Both the position numbers and the translations under genes were made by a program. Below, in pieces: positions 45,301 to 57,500 of a stretch of 64,000 nt of DNA. Under the pieces are notes generated by a model. It was given only the letters and a program-made list of their open reading frames with translations, did not search any database and was not told where the DNA came from. The DNA is from Yamagishiella unicocca. Its lineage: Eukaryota; Chlorophyta; Chlorophyceae; Chlamydomonadales; Volvocaceae. The stretch is taken from the NCBI GenBank assembly GCA_003116995.1, contig BDSL01000022.1, forward strand, positions 372,001-436,000. The letters are read 5' to 3'. Position 1 is the stretch's first letter. Each line of letters starts with the position of its first letter.

Positions 45301-48118
45301 GATAGACGCGGGGGGAGGCCGTGTGGGAAGGAGGCCGTGTGGGAAGGATGCTGGTGGCCGCGCACGCAGGAGACAACGCATTTGCACACGCAATCAGTAC
45401 GCAGCGCCAGGGCGTGTGACGTACATGAGGGAGGTTGGGCACGCTGCCTCCGTGCAGCCGCCGTGGCCCGGGCATGGGCCCAGCCTCGAGGCGGTCCATC
45501 CCTGTAGTGGCGGCGAAGCTTCCGTCCACCACGCCCCAACCGCTCATCGCCGGCGGTTGCGGCATCGGCGGCAGCCCAAGCATTTGGGCGGCTTGCTCGG
45601 CGTGGGACCATTGTGGGCGGAGCGGCGGCGGCGCCGGCTGCGGCCGCGCGGCCCGCATCTGCGTCATTGCTGAGGGCTGCTGCTCCTGGTCCCGCAGGTC
45701 GTGGTGGTGGTGGTGGTGGTGGTGGGAGTGCAGCCACTCGTGTGGCATGCCGTTGAGCTCCGCTGGTAACGAAGTAGAGCGCCCAGCTGCCCCGCCATCG
45801 ACCTCTCGGCCTTCGAGGCCCGCCAACGCGCCGAAGCCTCCGCCTCCGCCTCCGCCAGGTAGGGCCGCCGGCACCGTACCATCCGCCGGCCCTGTCGGCC
45901 CCCAACCCGCGTCCCTCCAGTCGACACCCCCACCCCCCGGGGCCCTTCGGTCGGGCTCCTCTCCGTCCGTCTCCGGCGGCGGGCTGTCACCCGCCGGCGG
46001 TTCCGGAGCGCCGCGCTGCTGCCGCGCCTGCGAGACGTCGGCCCCCGAGCTCTGCCGCGGTTGCTGCAGCCTGCGAGGGGCGTGTGCGGGGGGTGCGTCC
46101 TGACGCTTGCGCCCACGGCCCCGACCCGCGACCCCGCTGCTCGCTCTCGACAATGGCGACACGTGGCCGCCATCGTCGCCGTCTGCCACCTGGCCGCCGC
46201 CTTCTTGGCTGCCCGGCTGGTCGTCTGAGTCGGCGTCATCGGACTGCTGCTGGCCGGCGCCGGCACCGCCGCCAGCCGCAGTCGGCGCAGCCAGTGCAGC
46301 GGCCGCTCCCGCCCCTGCCGGGCCGCCTGCGCCGGCCGGCACCTGGGCGCCGGTATTCTGCGCCTTACGGATTCGGCGCTTCATCCGATTGTGTTCGAGC
46401 TTCTCCCGGCAGGTCCTGCGCGTCGAGTGGTTCCGCGGTGGGGTGGGTGGGGTTGGACGAGGGTCTGGCTTAGTGGTGAGGGTTTCAGCCCGTTCGTGCC
46501 GCCTCAGCGCGCGCAAATGCCAGCTGGTAGCGCAGCCCGCACAGACAACTGCACTGGTGTTTTGATCCGTGAACTGTTGGCTCGACAAATATACGCGCCA
46601 GTGTTCAAGCCCAACAGATTTACGCACACAGAGCTGATGGTGTCGAACGATAGTGCGCGCAGTCGGTCCCCGCCCCGTTGAACGGCCGATGCGGTTCAGG
46701 CAGTATGTAACACAGTGCCGGCTGGCTGGCTGCTTTTCTGTCCTTTCATGTCAGCAAACTAAAGGCACTTGAGCGGTACGCAAAGGCGCGAGAGCGACTA
46801 TAGCAAATCGCAGCACGACCCACAAATCGCCTTGCTGGTTACCTTCGATGCAAGGACGTCCCTTCAGCGCACTGATAGCCTCCCAGCGCGCGGAGCGCAA
46901 TCGCATCCTTCGCTCCTTTGAAAACGCCCGCTAACCTTCCTAAAATTCCGCACCCCGCCTCCTCCCCCCTCCTCCTCGCACAGCGCACGGCGTTGATGGC
47001 AAGCTGTTGAGGAAGCAGGCTGGATGCGTGCCGCTGCCTGTCTCACCCTTTCCACCCCGTCCCGCCCTGCCCCTGGCCACATCCGCCCACGCACCTCCGT
47101 GTGCCGTCGAATAAGCTCAGCGGGTGGAAGGTGCTGCACTGGTCGCAGAACCGCACTTGACGTCCCGATATCAGCACCACCTGAGCACAACGGTGCGCAC
47201 CAGTTTATGTGAACGAAAGAGCCAAGAAGAATGCCCCAGCCCAGATTCCTGCCGCGCCCAACGCCAGCACGACAGCGCCATGGCTACGGCCGCGGCCGCG
47301 ATGGCAAGGGGTGCCAGCTCTTTCCTCTCCTGCCCGGCCGCGCCTCGCCAATTCCGCCCGTCCCCCCCCCTCATTTCCTAGCTCGTGTAAGCGGGTCGTT
47401 ACGCCAACCCCCGCACACCGAGACCTCCGCCTTCGTGTCCTCCTCGCCCTGCGGCTGTACCGGAGCCCACCTGCGAACGTATGTGCGTCTCGCACACGTG
47501 GTAGCGCCGAAAGTAGCGGCGCAATCCTGACAGGTCCGAGAGGCAGCCATCGGCCTGCAGCGGGATAGGCGGGCGGCGGAACCGGGGAAGACGTTTGGCG
47601 GGTAAAGTAGACACCGGGTGTGTCCCTGCTGACTGACGGCCAAACGAGCCCCGGACGCAGCGGAGGACGGCCTGCACCTCCCGATTCCCAAGTGCCGACC
47701 TACGGGTTTCCTCTCAACCACGCCACCTGGCCTGTGAGCGGCGGCGGACACTGCAGGGCAGCGAGGCCCCGTGCCGTCTGCGCAACGCCAAGGCGCGTTG
47801 CGGCAAGCTCCCAAATCTCGCAAAGGTCACATGGTGAGAGCATGGGCGCGGTAGGAGCCAGCGCTTCGCTTGACCAAAGCTGTCACCCCATCGTGAGCCC
47901 GTGTCGCGCGTCGCGCGCACCTGACAGCGATTGCTCGCGACCTCCTGCACGACCAGAGCGCCCGTTGCCATTGCGGCTGCTCTTGGTTCCCCGTCCTGTG
48001 GATGTTGGACGTGGCGCTGCTGCTGCGTTTGGAAGCCGCTCACCAGATGCTGTTCTCCGGGACCCGCACCCTGCTGTCCAACGGGTGCAAGGCCCTGTGG
48101 ACGGTACGGGTTCTCCAT
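36363..48118 (-). CDS. Giant SBP-box (SQUAMOSA promoter-binding-like) transcription factor
   Basis: Plant/green-algal-type DNA-binding transcription factor of the nucleus. Spliced model, about 2,700 aa: 47921-48118, 47471-47554, 47095-47180, 45425-46415, 41821-45064, 41007-41218, 40558-40693, 40215-40349, 36756-39723, 36363-36414; phases fit. The SBP domain (about 65-141) is complete across four exons. Finger one is CQADGC...RYHVCETH. Finger two is FCDQCSTFHPLSLFDGTR plus RTC, that is C-x2-C-x3-H-x11-C. The nuclear-localisation stretch is REKLEHNRMKRRIRK. Exon 6 has DPCERVTLQLLGG, matching the conserved DPHERI-type segment C-terminal to the SBP domain in large SPL proteins. Exon 5 carries a Gln tract of about 70 residues; other parts are Ala, His and Gly rich. 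The start at 48118 is the first ATG after an in-frame stop, but an upstream exon is possible. The end could instead be 36698 if the last intron is not spliced. The splice joining exons 7-8-9 is moderately sure. It is not clearly CRR1: no ankyrin repeats or Cys-rich tail were seen. Confidence 0.85.
39735..40112. repeat. 21-bp minisatellite in an SBP-box intron
   Basis: About eighteen copies of GTCGAGCGGGTGTGGGGCAGG, some with an extra G (22 bp), and two variants (GAGCAGG, GTCCAGC). The array fills the intron between exons 8 and 9 of the SBP-box gene. It creates repetitive open frames in several phases, which I do not regard as coding. Confidence 0.92.
43452..43664 (-). repeat. Polyglutamine-coding CAG/CAA tract in the SBP-box gene
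   Basis: On the minus strand about 70 codons are CAG/CAA with regularly spaced Leu codons (six LQQQQ-type units in the middle). The mix of CAA and CAG codons, rather than a pure triplet run, suggests an old, maintained tract. It lies around residues 920-990 of exon 5. Confidence 0.93.
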
Positions 48119-51100
48119 GTAGAAATCTTCCAGGATAGCGGGCGGCAGCTTACACAGCGGGAAGAGCTTGCTGCCCGCTGCCAACCTGCCTGTCCGAACC
48201 TACGCCCATGTTCAAACTCGCCGCAGCTATGGTTCCGTGAATACCTAAGATACGCATCTGTAGTAAGCCCACGCTCCTTCTGTCGATTTGGTCAAGAGGT
48301 GGACGGCCATCCCACACGGCCTCTGGTCCTCGGCTGCTCAGGACTGCAAAAGCAGGTTAGCTCTCTGGACCACAGAGATAAAAGTCACAAACGAATTATT
48401 CGAACCGCTGAACTGAGACAGCGCCTCAAGTTGCTATGCGCCCGTGCAGACCTGCACTGTCGGGCAGAAGGAGACGCCTATGGTGCTTCCAATCAACCTC
48501 AGCAGTTATTTAATTTCAGGAGTACTTCTTGCTCTCTGCATTGCCTAGCCATGTAGGGCTGGGCTTGATGCGTTGCTACGAAGTAATGTATACGGCCACC
48601 CCTGTTTGTAGGGCAACACTAGTTGGCAAATTTGCGATGCTAAAAATAGTAAGAAGTATTCATAGGATAGCGTGCGGCAAAAATAATGCCACCATGCCAA
48701 AGCAATACTTTAGTACATGCTTCAAGACACCAACAGGGCTACATAACATCTCATTCATCCTCTTTTGACAACCAGCCCGTGTGTAGCTCATAGATGGCGC
48801 AGGACTTGAAGACCTTCAACACGTTGAAAAGTATCTACCGCAGGCGCTCCTTCCAAATCGGACGCTGAGTCTGTGGTGATTCCCCGTCTCCAACAAATTT
48901 CCGGTGCGCGGAGAGACGCAGATACATTCGCGGGGGGTGGTCAAAATGCTATCTCATGTTGCCGTACGCGTGCCTGAGTTGGTCGGGTCGTGCTGAGGCT
49001 CGTCCTGAAGATCTATCTCATCATTGCGAATATTTAAGTACACCAAAATAGAGCAACGCATACAGCCTATACATCTGTTAACAAAAATGCCTTCGCAGCC
49101 CAATACAGCAAAACAATGAACGCAAACGGGCAGATTTGAAAGGAGTCACACGTGCCCAGCAATATGCACATACCTCTGCTTTGCTGAATCTGCCGGGCGG
49201 CGGATCTTAAATGGTCCGCCGCTCGGCTGGGCCGCAAACCCTGGAACGTTATACCTACGGAACGGGCACTTAACTCATGAAGATACCGTAAAGCGTTTGA
49301 AATTTTCCCGGTGAAGATACTTCAATCGACAACTTAATGTCGCATGCTGTCACCCGCAAAACCCGCCCACCGACGGGCAATAATACATTTCGTGCTGTAC
49401 AAAACATCTTACATGGAGGATTCTTCTGGGGGAAAATGGTGCCGAACAATACATAGTTACATGGGGATTATACTAAAACAAACGACACAACTGGTACGTA
49501 AGCGGACGATGACGGACGATGCATGAAAGCCTGCTTCCCAAACTTGCTACTCAACCGATCGATCTCGATTTTGGGTACGGCACAAGTAGGTACACTAAAT
49601 CTAGTGAAAAAGGAAGTTATTGCGCCCAATGTACGTTTCGCGGAACGTGCTTACTTGGGGTTAGTCAGTCAGGGGTCAGTCCCTTCAACATGGGCGCAGA
49701 TGTCCCTGCATTCGTGCTTTTATTCGAACGCAGCCGGGGGCCTGTGGCACTCTGTTGCTGCAGTACATGAACGGGCGACCGGTTGGAGCTGTCGAGGAGT
49801 GAAAGGTGGACACGTGACGCATCTATCTGGGCACAGAGGGCCGTGTCATAGGTAGGCCGAACGATGCAATACCTTCCAAAGACGGGAACAAACGCAAGGC
49901 CTTCGGGAAAACACGTGCACTTTTTTGTTCCAGCGCGATATGACGGTGGCTTAAAACCCCACCTGCATGCAAGCCAAACGCATCGCACACCTGTGTTCCA
50001 ATGTCTAAAAATGCTGGCGTGCATTCCGCGTACTGTCAGGAATGGGGTGCTTGCTTACCGCCGTCAGCAAGGCTTTATTTGTTCCTCTACCCCTGCTGAC
50101 CCCTGCAAACACCGTTAAGGTCGGTTGCCGCGAAATCCACTTATATGTAATGACTACAAGCCCACGATTGCCTCTATGGCAATAATGTATGCGACATCGC
50201 GGTTTGAACAACTGCCAGATGGCAAGCCACATGCGAACTGCAGCTACATCGGACCAGCAGCAGCAGGCTGGGCCTTTCATTTCCGGCCCCCTTTTTCCTA
50301 CTTCGTGCCTCCCCTTTCCGTTGCTGTGAACCCGCATCTTCTGAACCTAGGCTCCGCTGGTTTCGCCCCTCACAGCGGCAAGCGTGTACGTCGTCTGCTG
50401 CTCATACAGGGAGTGCATAAGGCATATGTATGCACGGGACACACGTGCGATGATGCCTGCTTCTCACACGTGAGCTAGCCTTACTTCTCCCGCCACCCGC
50501 CAGCCGAACGAAGGCCGTGCCGGCAAGTTGTCGTTCAGCTGCACAGGCGCGCGCTCCCCTCCCTGCAGCATCGATACCATTATCCCGCCGCCACTCCACT
50601 CCACAGCCCTGGGCACGAGCCGGCTTCTGTCTGGCTCCGGCCCCCCCGCCCTGCACGTGTTATGTGTCCCGCCTGCCCGATCTGCACATGTATGCATTTG
50701 CCCCTCCAGCGGCCAGGGCGCTACCCCACATGAAACGCGTGCGTACGCGGCTGCATGCAGACGAGGAGCAGGTAGGTACGGCAACCGCCACCCCAACACC
50801 GGCCCAGCACGTCTACACTCCAAAAGCACCGTAACACGCCAGGGACACACGACGGGTAATGACGTCTTGGGGGGGGGGGGTATTATATCCTCGCGGGGGG
50901 GGGATGGTCCCTCAACATGAAATATTGGAATACGTCGCAGAGCATATGCCGCCAACTACCGCAATACCGGTTGTGAAGTTGTTTCGTCATACACTCATCG
51001 TCGTACACTCAACCCAGTGCTGCTACATACCATACAATGTTGTTGCTGCTGCCCGTACACCAGCTGCTGCGCATGCACTCAACCGTATGTGCGCCATTCG

Positions 51101-51504
51101 CTTCTGCGCCCTAAATGTAAACGTTTTCCTTTCTCAATCCTTAAAACCCTCAAACCCACCCATTGTGCCACGCATGTCAGCTCTGCGGTGTTCCCTCCGC
51201 CAACCCCACACCCAACACACGTCCGGAGTTTCTCCTCTCGACCTGCTCCCCACCCGCCTGCTGCTAGCCCACAGGCCCCACGCCCCCGTACCTGCCTCAG
51301 CGCCTGCCACTGCCACCTCCGCCGCCCTCGCAGCCACACATACCCCTCCCAGGACGCCCCCACCCCCACCAACTCCTCCGCTCCCACCAACTCCCCCCCA
51401 CGGAACCACCGCCAGCCACCCACACTGCGCTCTGCCGCGTGCGTCTTTGTCGGCCCGCAACCGCAACGAACATCCCAACAGCTGCGCAGCCTCCTAGCCG
51501 CCGC
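48119..51504. other. AT-richer intergenic region upstream of the SBP-box gene
   Basis: Between the SBP-box start and the 3' end of the TMCO4-like gene, roughly 48,550-50,450 is visibly more AT-rich than the rest of the window. It has only short open frames and no recognisable domain, RNA gene or repeat array. It must contain the SBP-box promoter and 5' UTR and the TMCO4-like 3' UTR. Two long G-runs flank TATTATATCC near 50,870-50,905. I saw no convincing terminal inverted repeats. Confidence 0.45.
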
Positions 51505-54500
51505 TCAGTGCTCCGCCAAGTTGAGCGCGCACAGCACGTCCTCCAGCTTCTCTAGGTACTGCGTGTGTCCCTGGATGAGCGCCGACAGGTTGATGTTCTC
51601 CACGCCCGCCACCGCCACCGGGCCCAGCCCCGCGGCGCGCTGCACGATGGAGTTCTTGCTATGCGCCCGGAACACGACCCCAAGCACCCAGTCGTTGGAG
51701 GAGAAGGCATTGACCAGGCGCCCCGAAACCGCCACACGCGCCTGGGTCCAGCGGGCCTCATTGGCGCTCACCGGCGTCCCCAGCAGCACAGCGGACTCGA
51801 CGAGGCCGCGGGCGCCGCAGCGGCTGAGCTCCAGCAGGCAGTGGAATATGAGGCGTGCGCCCATGGAGAAGCCAATCTGGGTGCGGCGGGTGGCGGTGGT
51901 CGGGGTGGTGGTACGGTGTCGAGGTGGGGAAGGTGTGGGGGTAAGTTCCGGGGGAGTGGTGTGGGGAGACGGGAGGTGGGTATCGGGTGCGTGGGTGAGG
52001 AGGGGCGCCCCGCGAGCAACCTCACACCCTTTTTTCTACAAACTAGGTGTCCGCCGACCATGCGCCAACTATCCTGTTCTTGTCGCGTCAACGGTTTTTA
52101 TACCACCCCCTTTTCATTCATTCCCCAACGCCCCCGGGACTGCTGTCAGGAACCACACACCGGAGGCAGGCTCCCCTCCCGCAGGCAAGACAGGCAGGGG
52201 GGTAGCACCCTCGAGCCTCGACCTGCCCCCGGCTAGATCTACGGCCTGTCCGTCCCCCACCGAGAAACGGCCATGCCTGGCTCTCACCAGCGTGACCGGC
52301 CGGTCCCCGTGCGCGCCCTGCATCAGCAAGTGCGCGAGGCAGCGGCCTCCCAGCTGGGCGCGCCGAAGAGCCACCCGCCAGCGACTGCGGACGGACAGGA
52401 GGGCGGGGGGAGGGAAGCGGTTGGAGCAGGTCCTCGGGACCAGGGCTAGCTGCTGCCGGCGGCGGACGCGGCATGTGGTGCTCGCCGGCTCACCTGCCGA
52501 TGATGATGTTGATGGCGCTCATGACGGCCATGGGAAGCATCATGGCCGCCACCAGGGCTGCGAGGGAGGTGGCGAGGGATTGTTGCGGGGGATTGTTGCG
52601 GGGGAGGGTTGCGGGGGAGGGTTGCAGGGGAGGGTTGCGGGGGAGAGTTGCGGCAGTGGAGCGACGTTAGGTGCACAACGGGGGGGGAGGAGCGGTCGCT
52701 CGTTGTTGCGGCCTGGTGTGGAGATCCAAGTGCAGCTTTGCCCGCCGACCCCTGCCCGTGTCCGGTCCGACTGCCACCTCGACCATGCACCCCACTTCCC
52801 ACCCCTTCGCCGCCTGCCCCTCCACTTCCCTTCCGTCCCCTCTCCCACGACACCCTCACCGGTTGAAACGCTGATCCGCACCACCATCTTGGAGCTCTCC
52901 TCGATGGCCTTATCCCGAATGAACTTGCGCAGGGCGCCGCCCAGGGACTGCAGCACGTCGCTCTCCCACACCAGCGCCCACAGCTCGCGGCCGCTGGACG
53001 GCAGGGGCCTCCAGGGTGTTACGAAGTCCTCGGGCTGCTTCACCCACCTGGACAGGTCAGTTTAGGGCAGGTCAGCTCAGGTCCGCTCAGGTCCGCTCAG
53101 GGCAGAGCAGGTCAGCTCAGGTCCGCTCAGGTCCGCTCAGGGCAGAGCAGGTCCGCTCAGGTCCGCTCAGGTCCGCTCAGGGCAGAGCAGGTCCGCTCAG
53201 GTCCGCTCAGCTCAGGTCCGCTCAGGTCCGCTCAGGTCAGGTCCGCTCAGGTCCGCTCAGGTCCGCTCAGATCAGCTCAGGGCAGAGCAGGTCAGCTCAG
53301 GGCAGAGCAGGACGGAGCAGCGTTTCCAATGCGGCAAGGCTCCTGGTGGGGTTCGGATCCTGACGTCAAGACACATCGGTCTGCTGTTCGCTGAGGGGTG
53401 TTTTCTGTATCAGCAACCTAGGCCCCCACCAGCCCGCTCTCCGCTGACCACTCCCGCTCCCCCCTCTCCCACATACCCGTTGACGGCTATCGTCAGCGCA
53501 AGCGTGGCATCGCCGCTGCGCTTCGGGTTGACGGGCAGCCGCAGCAGCGGCTGCAACTGCTGCTTCGGCCAAAACGAGGCACCGGAGGCGGAGGCGGCCG
53601 CGCCCGGCTGCTGCCTGCCGCTCCGAAACCAACGCCGCAGGCCATTGGAGCCGGGCTCGCCACCCGCAGCCTTGATGACATCGACCTTACCGCACGCCGC
53701 CGAGCCCGATGCCGCTGCCGCCTCAGCGACCTGCTGGTCGGCTGAGACGGCGCCGCCACTGGTGCCGGCGCTGCCACCGGCGGCGGCGACAGCGGCGGCA
53801 CCGCCCCCATCCAGGTCCGCCGCCTCGGCGTCCAGCTCCGCCAGCAGCGCCTCGACGTATGCGCCGTCGGCGCCGGCCGCGGCCATCCGAGCGCGCGCCG
53901 CCGCGCTGTCGGCCGCCTCGAGCTCAGCGGCCCACGGGTCGCCATCGTCCATCGAGGCGTCGTCGTCGGCGTCGTCGTTGCCAAACGTGGACTGGTGGCT
54001 CTTTACGTTTTTGGGGAGCGAAATCTCTGCGCTACCGCCCCCGCCGTCACCTTCCCCAGCCTCCGCCGCCGCCACCGCGGGGTCACGGACGGCGTCAGCA
54101 ACCGGAGCCGGCGGCGGTGACGGCGCAGGATGCCCCTCGCTGCCTCCGCCGCCGCTACCTTCCACAGCCGCCTCCACCGCCGCTGTCGGCGGCGCCGCTG
54201 CTGCCTCCTGCGCAGCCTCCTTCCCCCCCGGTGCAGGAGCTTCCCGTCCGGCGGGGGCCTCCTCACCCTCCAGCTGCGCCGGCGGGTACGGCGTCATGGG
54301 GGCGTTCAGGAAGAGCGACGCCGGACCGCCGCCGCCACCGCCGTCGCCGCCGGCGCCGTCCTCGTCGCCTTCTAGCATCTGCGCCGGAATGAAGAGGCCG
54401 TCTCGGGTGCTGCTCCTGCTCTTGCGCAGCAGCGAGGTAGGTGGGGGTGCTGTTGGGGGTGCGGCGGCAGCCGCAGCGGTGCCGTCGGTGGGCGTCGAGG

Positions 54501-57500
54501 AGCCGCCCAGCCGCGGAGCGTCGGGGTCCGGGGGCGGCGGCGCAGCCGAGGAGGTCGCACCGGCCGGCGGTCGCGGTGGTCGACCTTGCGGTTCTTGCAA
54601 GTCGCTCTGCTGCTGCTGCTGTTGTTGCCGCTTGTCGTCTTGTTGTTGCTTGTCTTGTAGTTGTTCCGCAGCCGCTACGTCGGCGCTCAGCCTGCCAGCG
54701 GACTGGGAGTTCTTGGGCCGCCAGCGGAAGAAGTTGTTCCACCCGCCGGCGGGACCCGCACCGTCAGCCGCACCGTGTCCGGAGCTGGAGGCGCCGGCTG
54801 CGCCGGCTGCGCCGGCTGCCGCCTGCTGGTCGCCATCCGCCCCGGCTGCCGCCTCTGCAACCGCCTCCGGACACGCAGGCGCCGACGGCGGCGGCGGCAG
54901 GATGAAGGGCGCCGAGATGCTCCAGAACCCAAACTCTCGCAGGTCGCCTGGCGGCGGCGGTGGCGGCGGCGGGCGAGCAGTCGGCAAGGGAGAATCCGGA
55001 CACCTCAGCATATGTCCGGGACGGAGACGTCTTGCGATTGCAGTCACCGAGGCAATGCTCTATGCTGACGTAAAGCTGCACGGCCAGTTTCAACGAGCTA
55101 GCAATGCATGCCCAAGCGGGAATGCGTGCTCGCCGCCCAGGGAGCGGCCAGCCAGCCATGGGATCATTGACGGGCTGCATTCGGAAGACCTCAATCGCCC
55201 AGGGCCACGCTTGGGCCCCCAGATCAGGACGCAGCAGCCGCACCCCTTCCCCGCGCAAGCAGATACGCACCGTACAGGTCGGCGGTTTTGGAGCCGGCGT
55301 GCGAGGCCCCGATGACTCCGAACGTGCCAGTGATGGCTGCGGTGCCGGCAGTGGTGGCGCCCATGGTGGTCACGGCGGTGGCGGCGGCGGCCCCCCCGTG
55401 TAGCACCATGATGGCGCTGCCAAGACCCGCGGCAATGGCGGGGGCGGCCAGGCCGCCTGCGGCGGGGGCACGCAAGGGACCGGGGCACGAACGGCGAGTG
55501 GGTGGGTGGGGGCGGGAGGGCGGGCGGGCGGAGCAGCGGCGGATGTGGCAGGGATCCGCGCGGGAGCGGCTTGAGCACGGCCCAGGTGGTTGGCCTCGTG
55601 GGGTGGCCGGTCAGGTTCAGCTCACCCCCCCCTTGTCCAACCACAACGGCGGAGTCCGGCCCCTCCCGCACCCCGCCGCCGCCACCGGCCTCGCCTGTCA
55701 GCGCCAGCAGCGCGGCGCCCCCCAGCGCGCCGGCCGAGATCTTGAGGTAGGTGCTGTAGCGCTTGGCGCCGCCACGAGCCGCGGCGGTGGCTTGGAAGTC
55801 GAACTCGCCGTCCGAGTGCAGCTGCAGCAGCTGCAGCGCCCACATCTGCTCCATGGCGTGCATCTTGGGCGCGGGGATATGCAGCCAGTGGCAGAAGCGG
55901 CGCAGCGCGACCCGGGCGCGCGCGTCGTACCTGGTACGACGGAGTAGTACGACGGGGGCCATCGGGGCAGGGAGGAGGCGGGTTGGGTTGGGTTGGGTTA
56001 CAGAAAAGAACCGGTGGGGTGGGGTGGGGTGGGGTGGGGAGGGAGGGAGGTTTCGAGGAAGATCCGTGGATGGAGGGAGTACGGAGTGGGCGTGCCGTTG
56101 TGGGAGGTACGGCTTGCAGGACATGACGTCATCGAGTGCAGGCGGCCCTGGAGCAGGGAAGGACAAGCCGCCAATCGCTTAGGTCGACTCGATGCCGCTC
56201 AGCCGCCTGGCATCCTCCCTCCTGCAGCGCCGACCCTGCGCTCAGTACGCCAAGTACGCATCCCCTGGAGCCAACCCCTTCCATCCGCCATCCGCCAACG
56301 GCCATCCAATGACCCCCGTCGGACCCGCTCACCCACCCACCATCGGACCAGCGGCTTGCGCACCACCCGCACCACCGCCAGCGGCTCCCCAGCGAGGCCG
56401 CACGCGCTGCCGGCGCTCGCCGCCTCCGAGCGGCCCTTGCTGCCCAGAAGCCTACGGGTGAAGAAACCGAAGGCGCTGCTCTTCGCCTTGGCGCCGCCGC
56501 CACCGCTGCCGCCGGCTACCTGCTGCTGCTGGGTCGCGCACTCGGCTGCCGAGCCGGCCCCCGGCTCCTCCCCCGGCTCCTCCGCCTCCGCGGCGGCTGC
56601 GGCCTGCAGGCACGCGCCGATCAGCTCATACAGCGCCAGCACGGAGTGGTGGGTTGGGTCGTGTCGGGCGTAGGAAGGGTGCTGCGCGGCGCTGCCGGCG
56701 CGCCGCAAGGCGCCGCTGCTGCCGCAGCTCCGCTCGGCTGCGCCGCCACCGGAGCCGGTGCCCGCCCCCACGCCCGCCGCCTCCTCGCCGCCTGCTGACG
56801 CACGCGTCGGCTGCTCTCCTCCTTCCCCGAGGGCGTCCTCATCCACCACACCCACCGCCCCGGCCTCCGCCTCCGCCCCGGCGCCAGCCCCTGCTGTCGC
56901 GGCCTCCGCCTCCGCCCCGCCGCCAGCCCCTGCTGTCGCTGCCACCTGGGGTGGCGACTGATGAGACGGTTCAGCTCCGCCTGGCGGCGCCGCCTGCTCC
57001 TCCCCGCCTCGCTGCACCCCCGCCCCCAGCTCCAGCCCGCCCGCCTGCCCCCCGCTGTCCGAACCCGGCTCCTCTCTCAGCTGCTGATCCGGCCTCGCTT
57101 CACCCCCCGATGCGGCCTCAGCGGCGTCCTCCTGCCGACCACCTCCAGCTCCGGAACCGACACCGACCATGTCCGCACTTAACACGGACACGTCAAATGG
57201 GTCTACAGGCTGCGTCTGCGGCTCCTGCGGGCCCCCAAAATCAATCAGCAGGTCCGTCGGCTGGTCTCCACCCTGCTGCCGCCCCGTTCCGGTGGCCCCT
57301 GCCTGCGCCTCCGCCGCCTCCGGCTGCTGCTGCCCCGCCCGGGTGGCTCCTGCCTGCACCTCCGCTGCCCCCAGCTGCTGCAGCTGCGGAGGAACCTCCT
57401 CGACCGCAGCCTCCCGCTGCTGGGCTTCGCCGCCGCCGCCGCCTCCCTCGTCCCAATCCACTGAGACGGCGCGGGTGATGAGCGGGGCGACTGCGGGGTC

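Noticed and set aside
36363..48118. Identification as copper regulator CRR1
   Set aside because: No ankyrin repeats or Cys-rich C-terminus could be seen; only the SBP domain and one SPL landmark are shared.
51017..53065. 682-aa plus-strand open frame
   Set aside because: Antisense to TMCO4-like exons, with no domain.
54003..54742. Arg-rich open frames overlapping the TMCO4-like exon 9
   Set aside because: Shadow frames of GC-rich coding sequence; the minus-strand frame that joins the DUF726 motifs is the supported one.
55675..55700. GC-AG intron in the TMCO4-like gene after LALTG
   Set aside because: A canonical GT donor ten bases further gives the same phase and only adds Glu-Ala-Gly, so a GC donor is not required.
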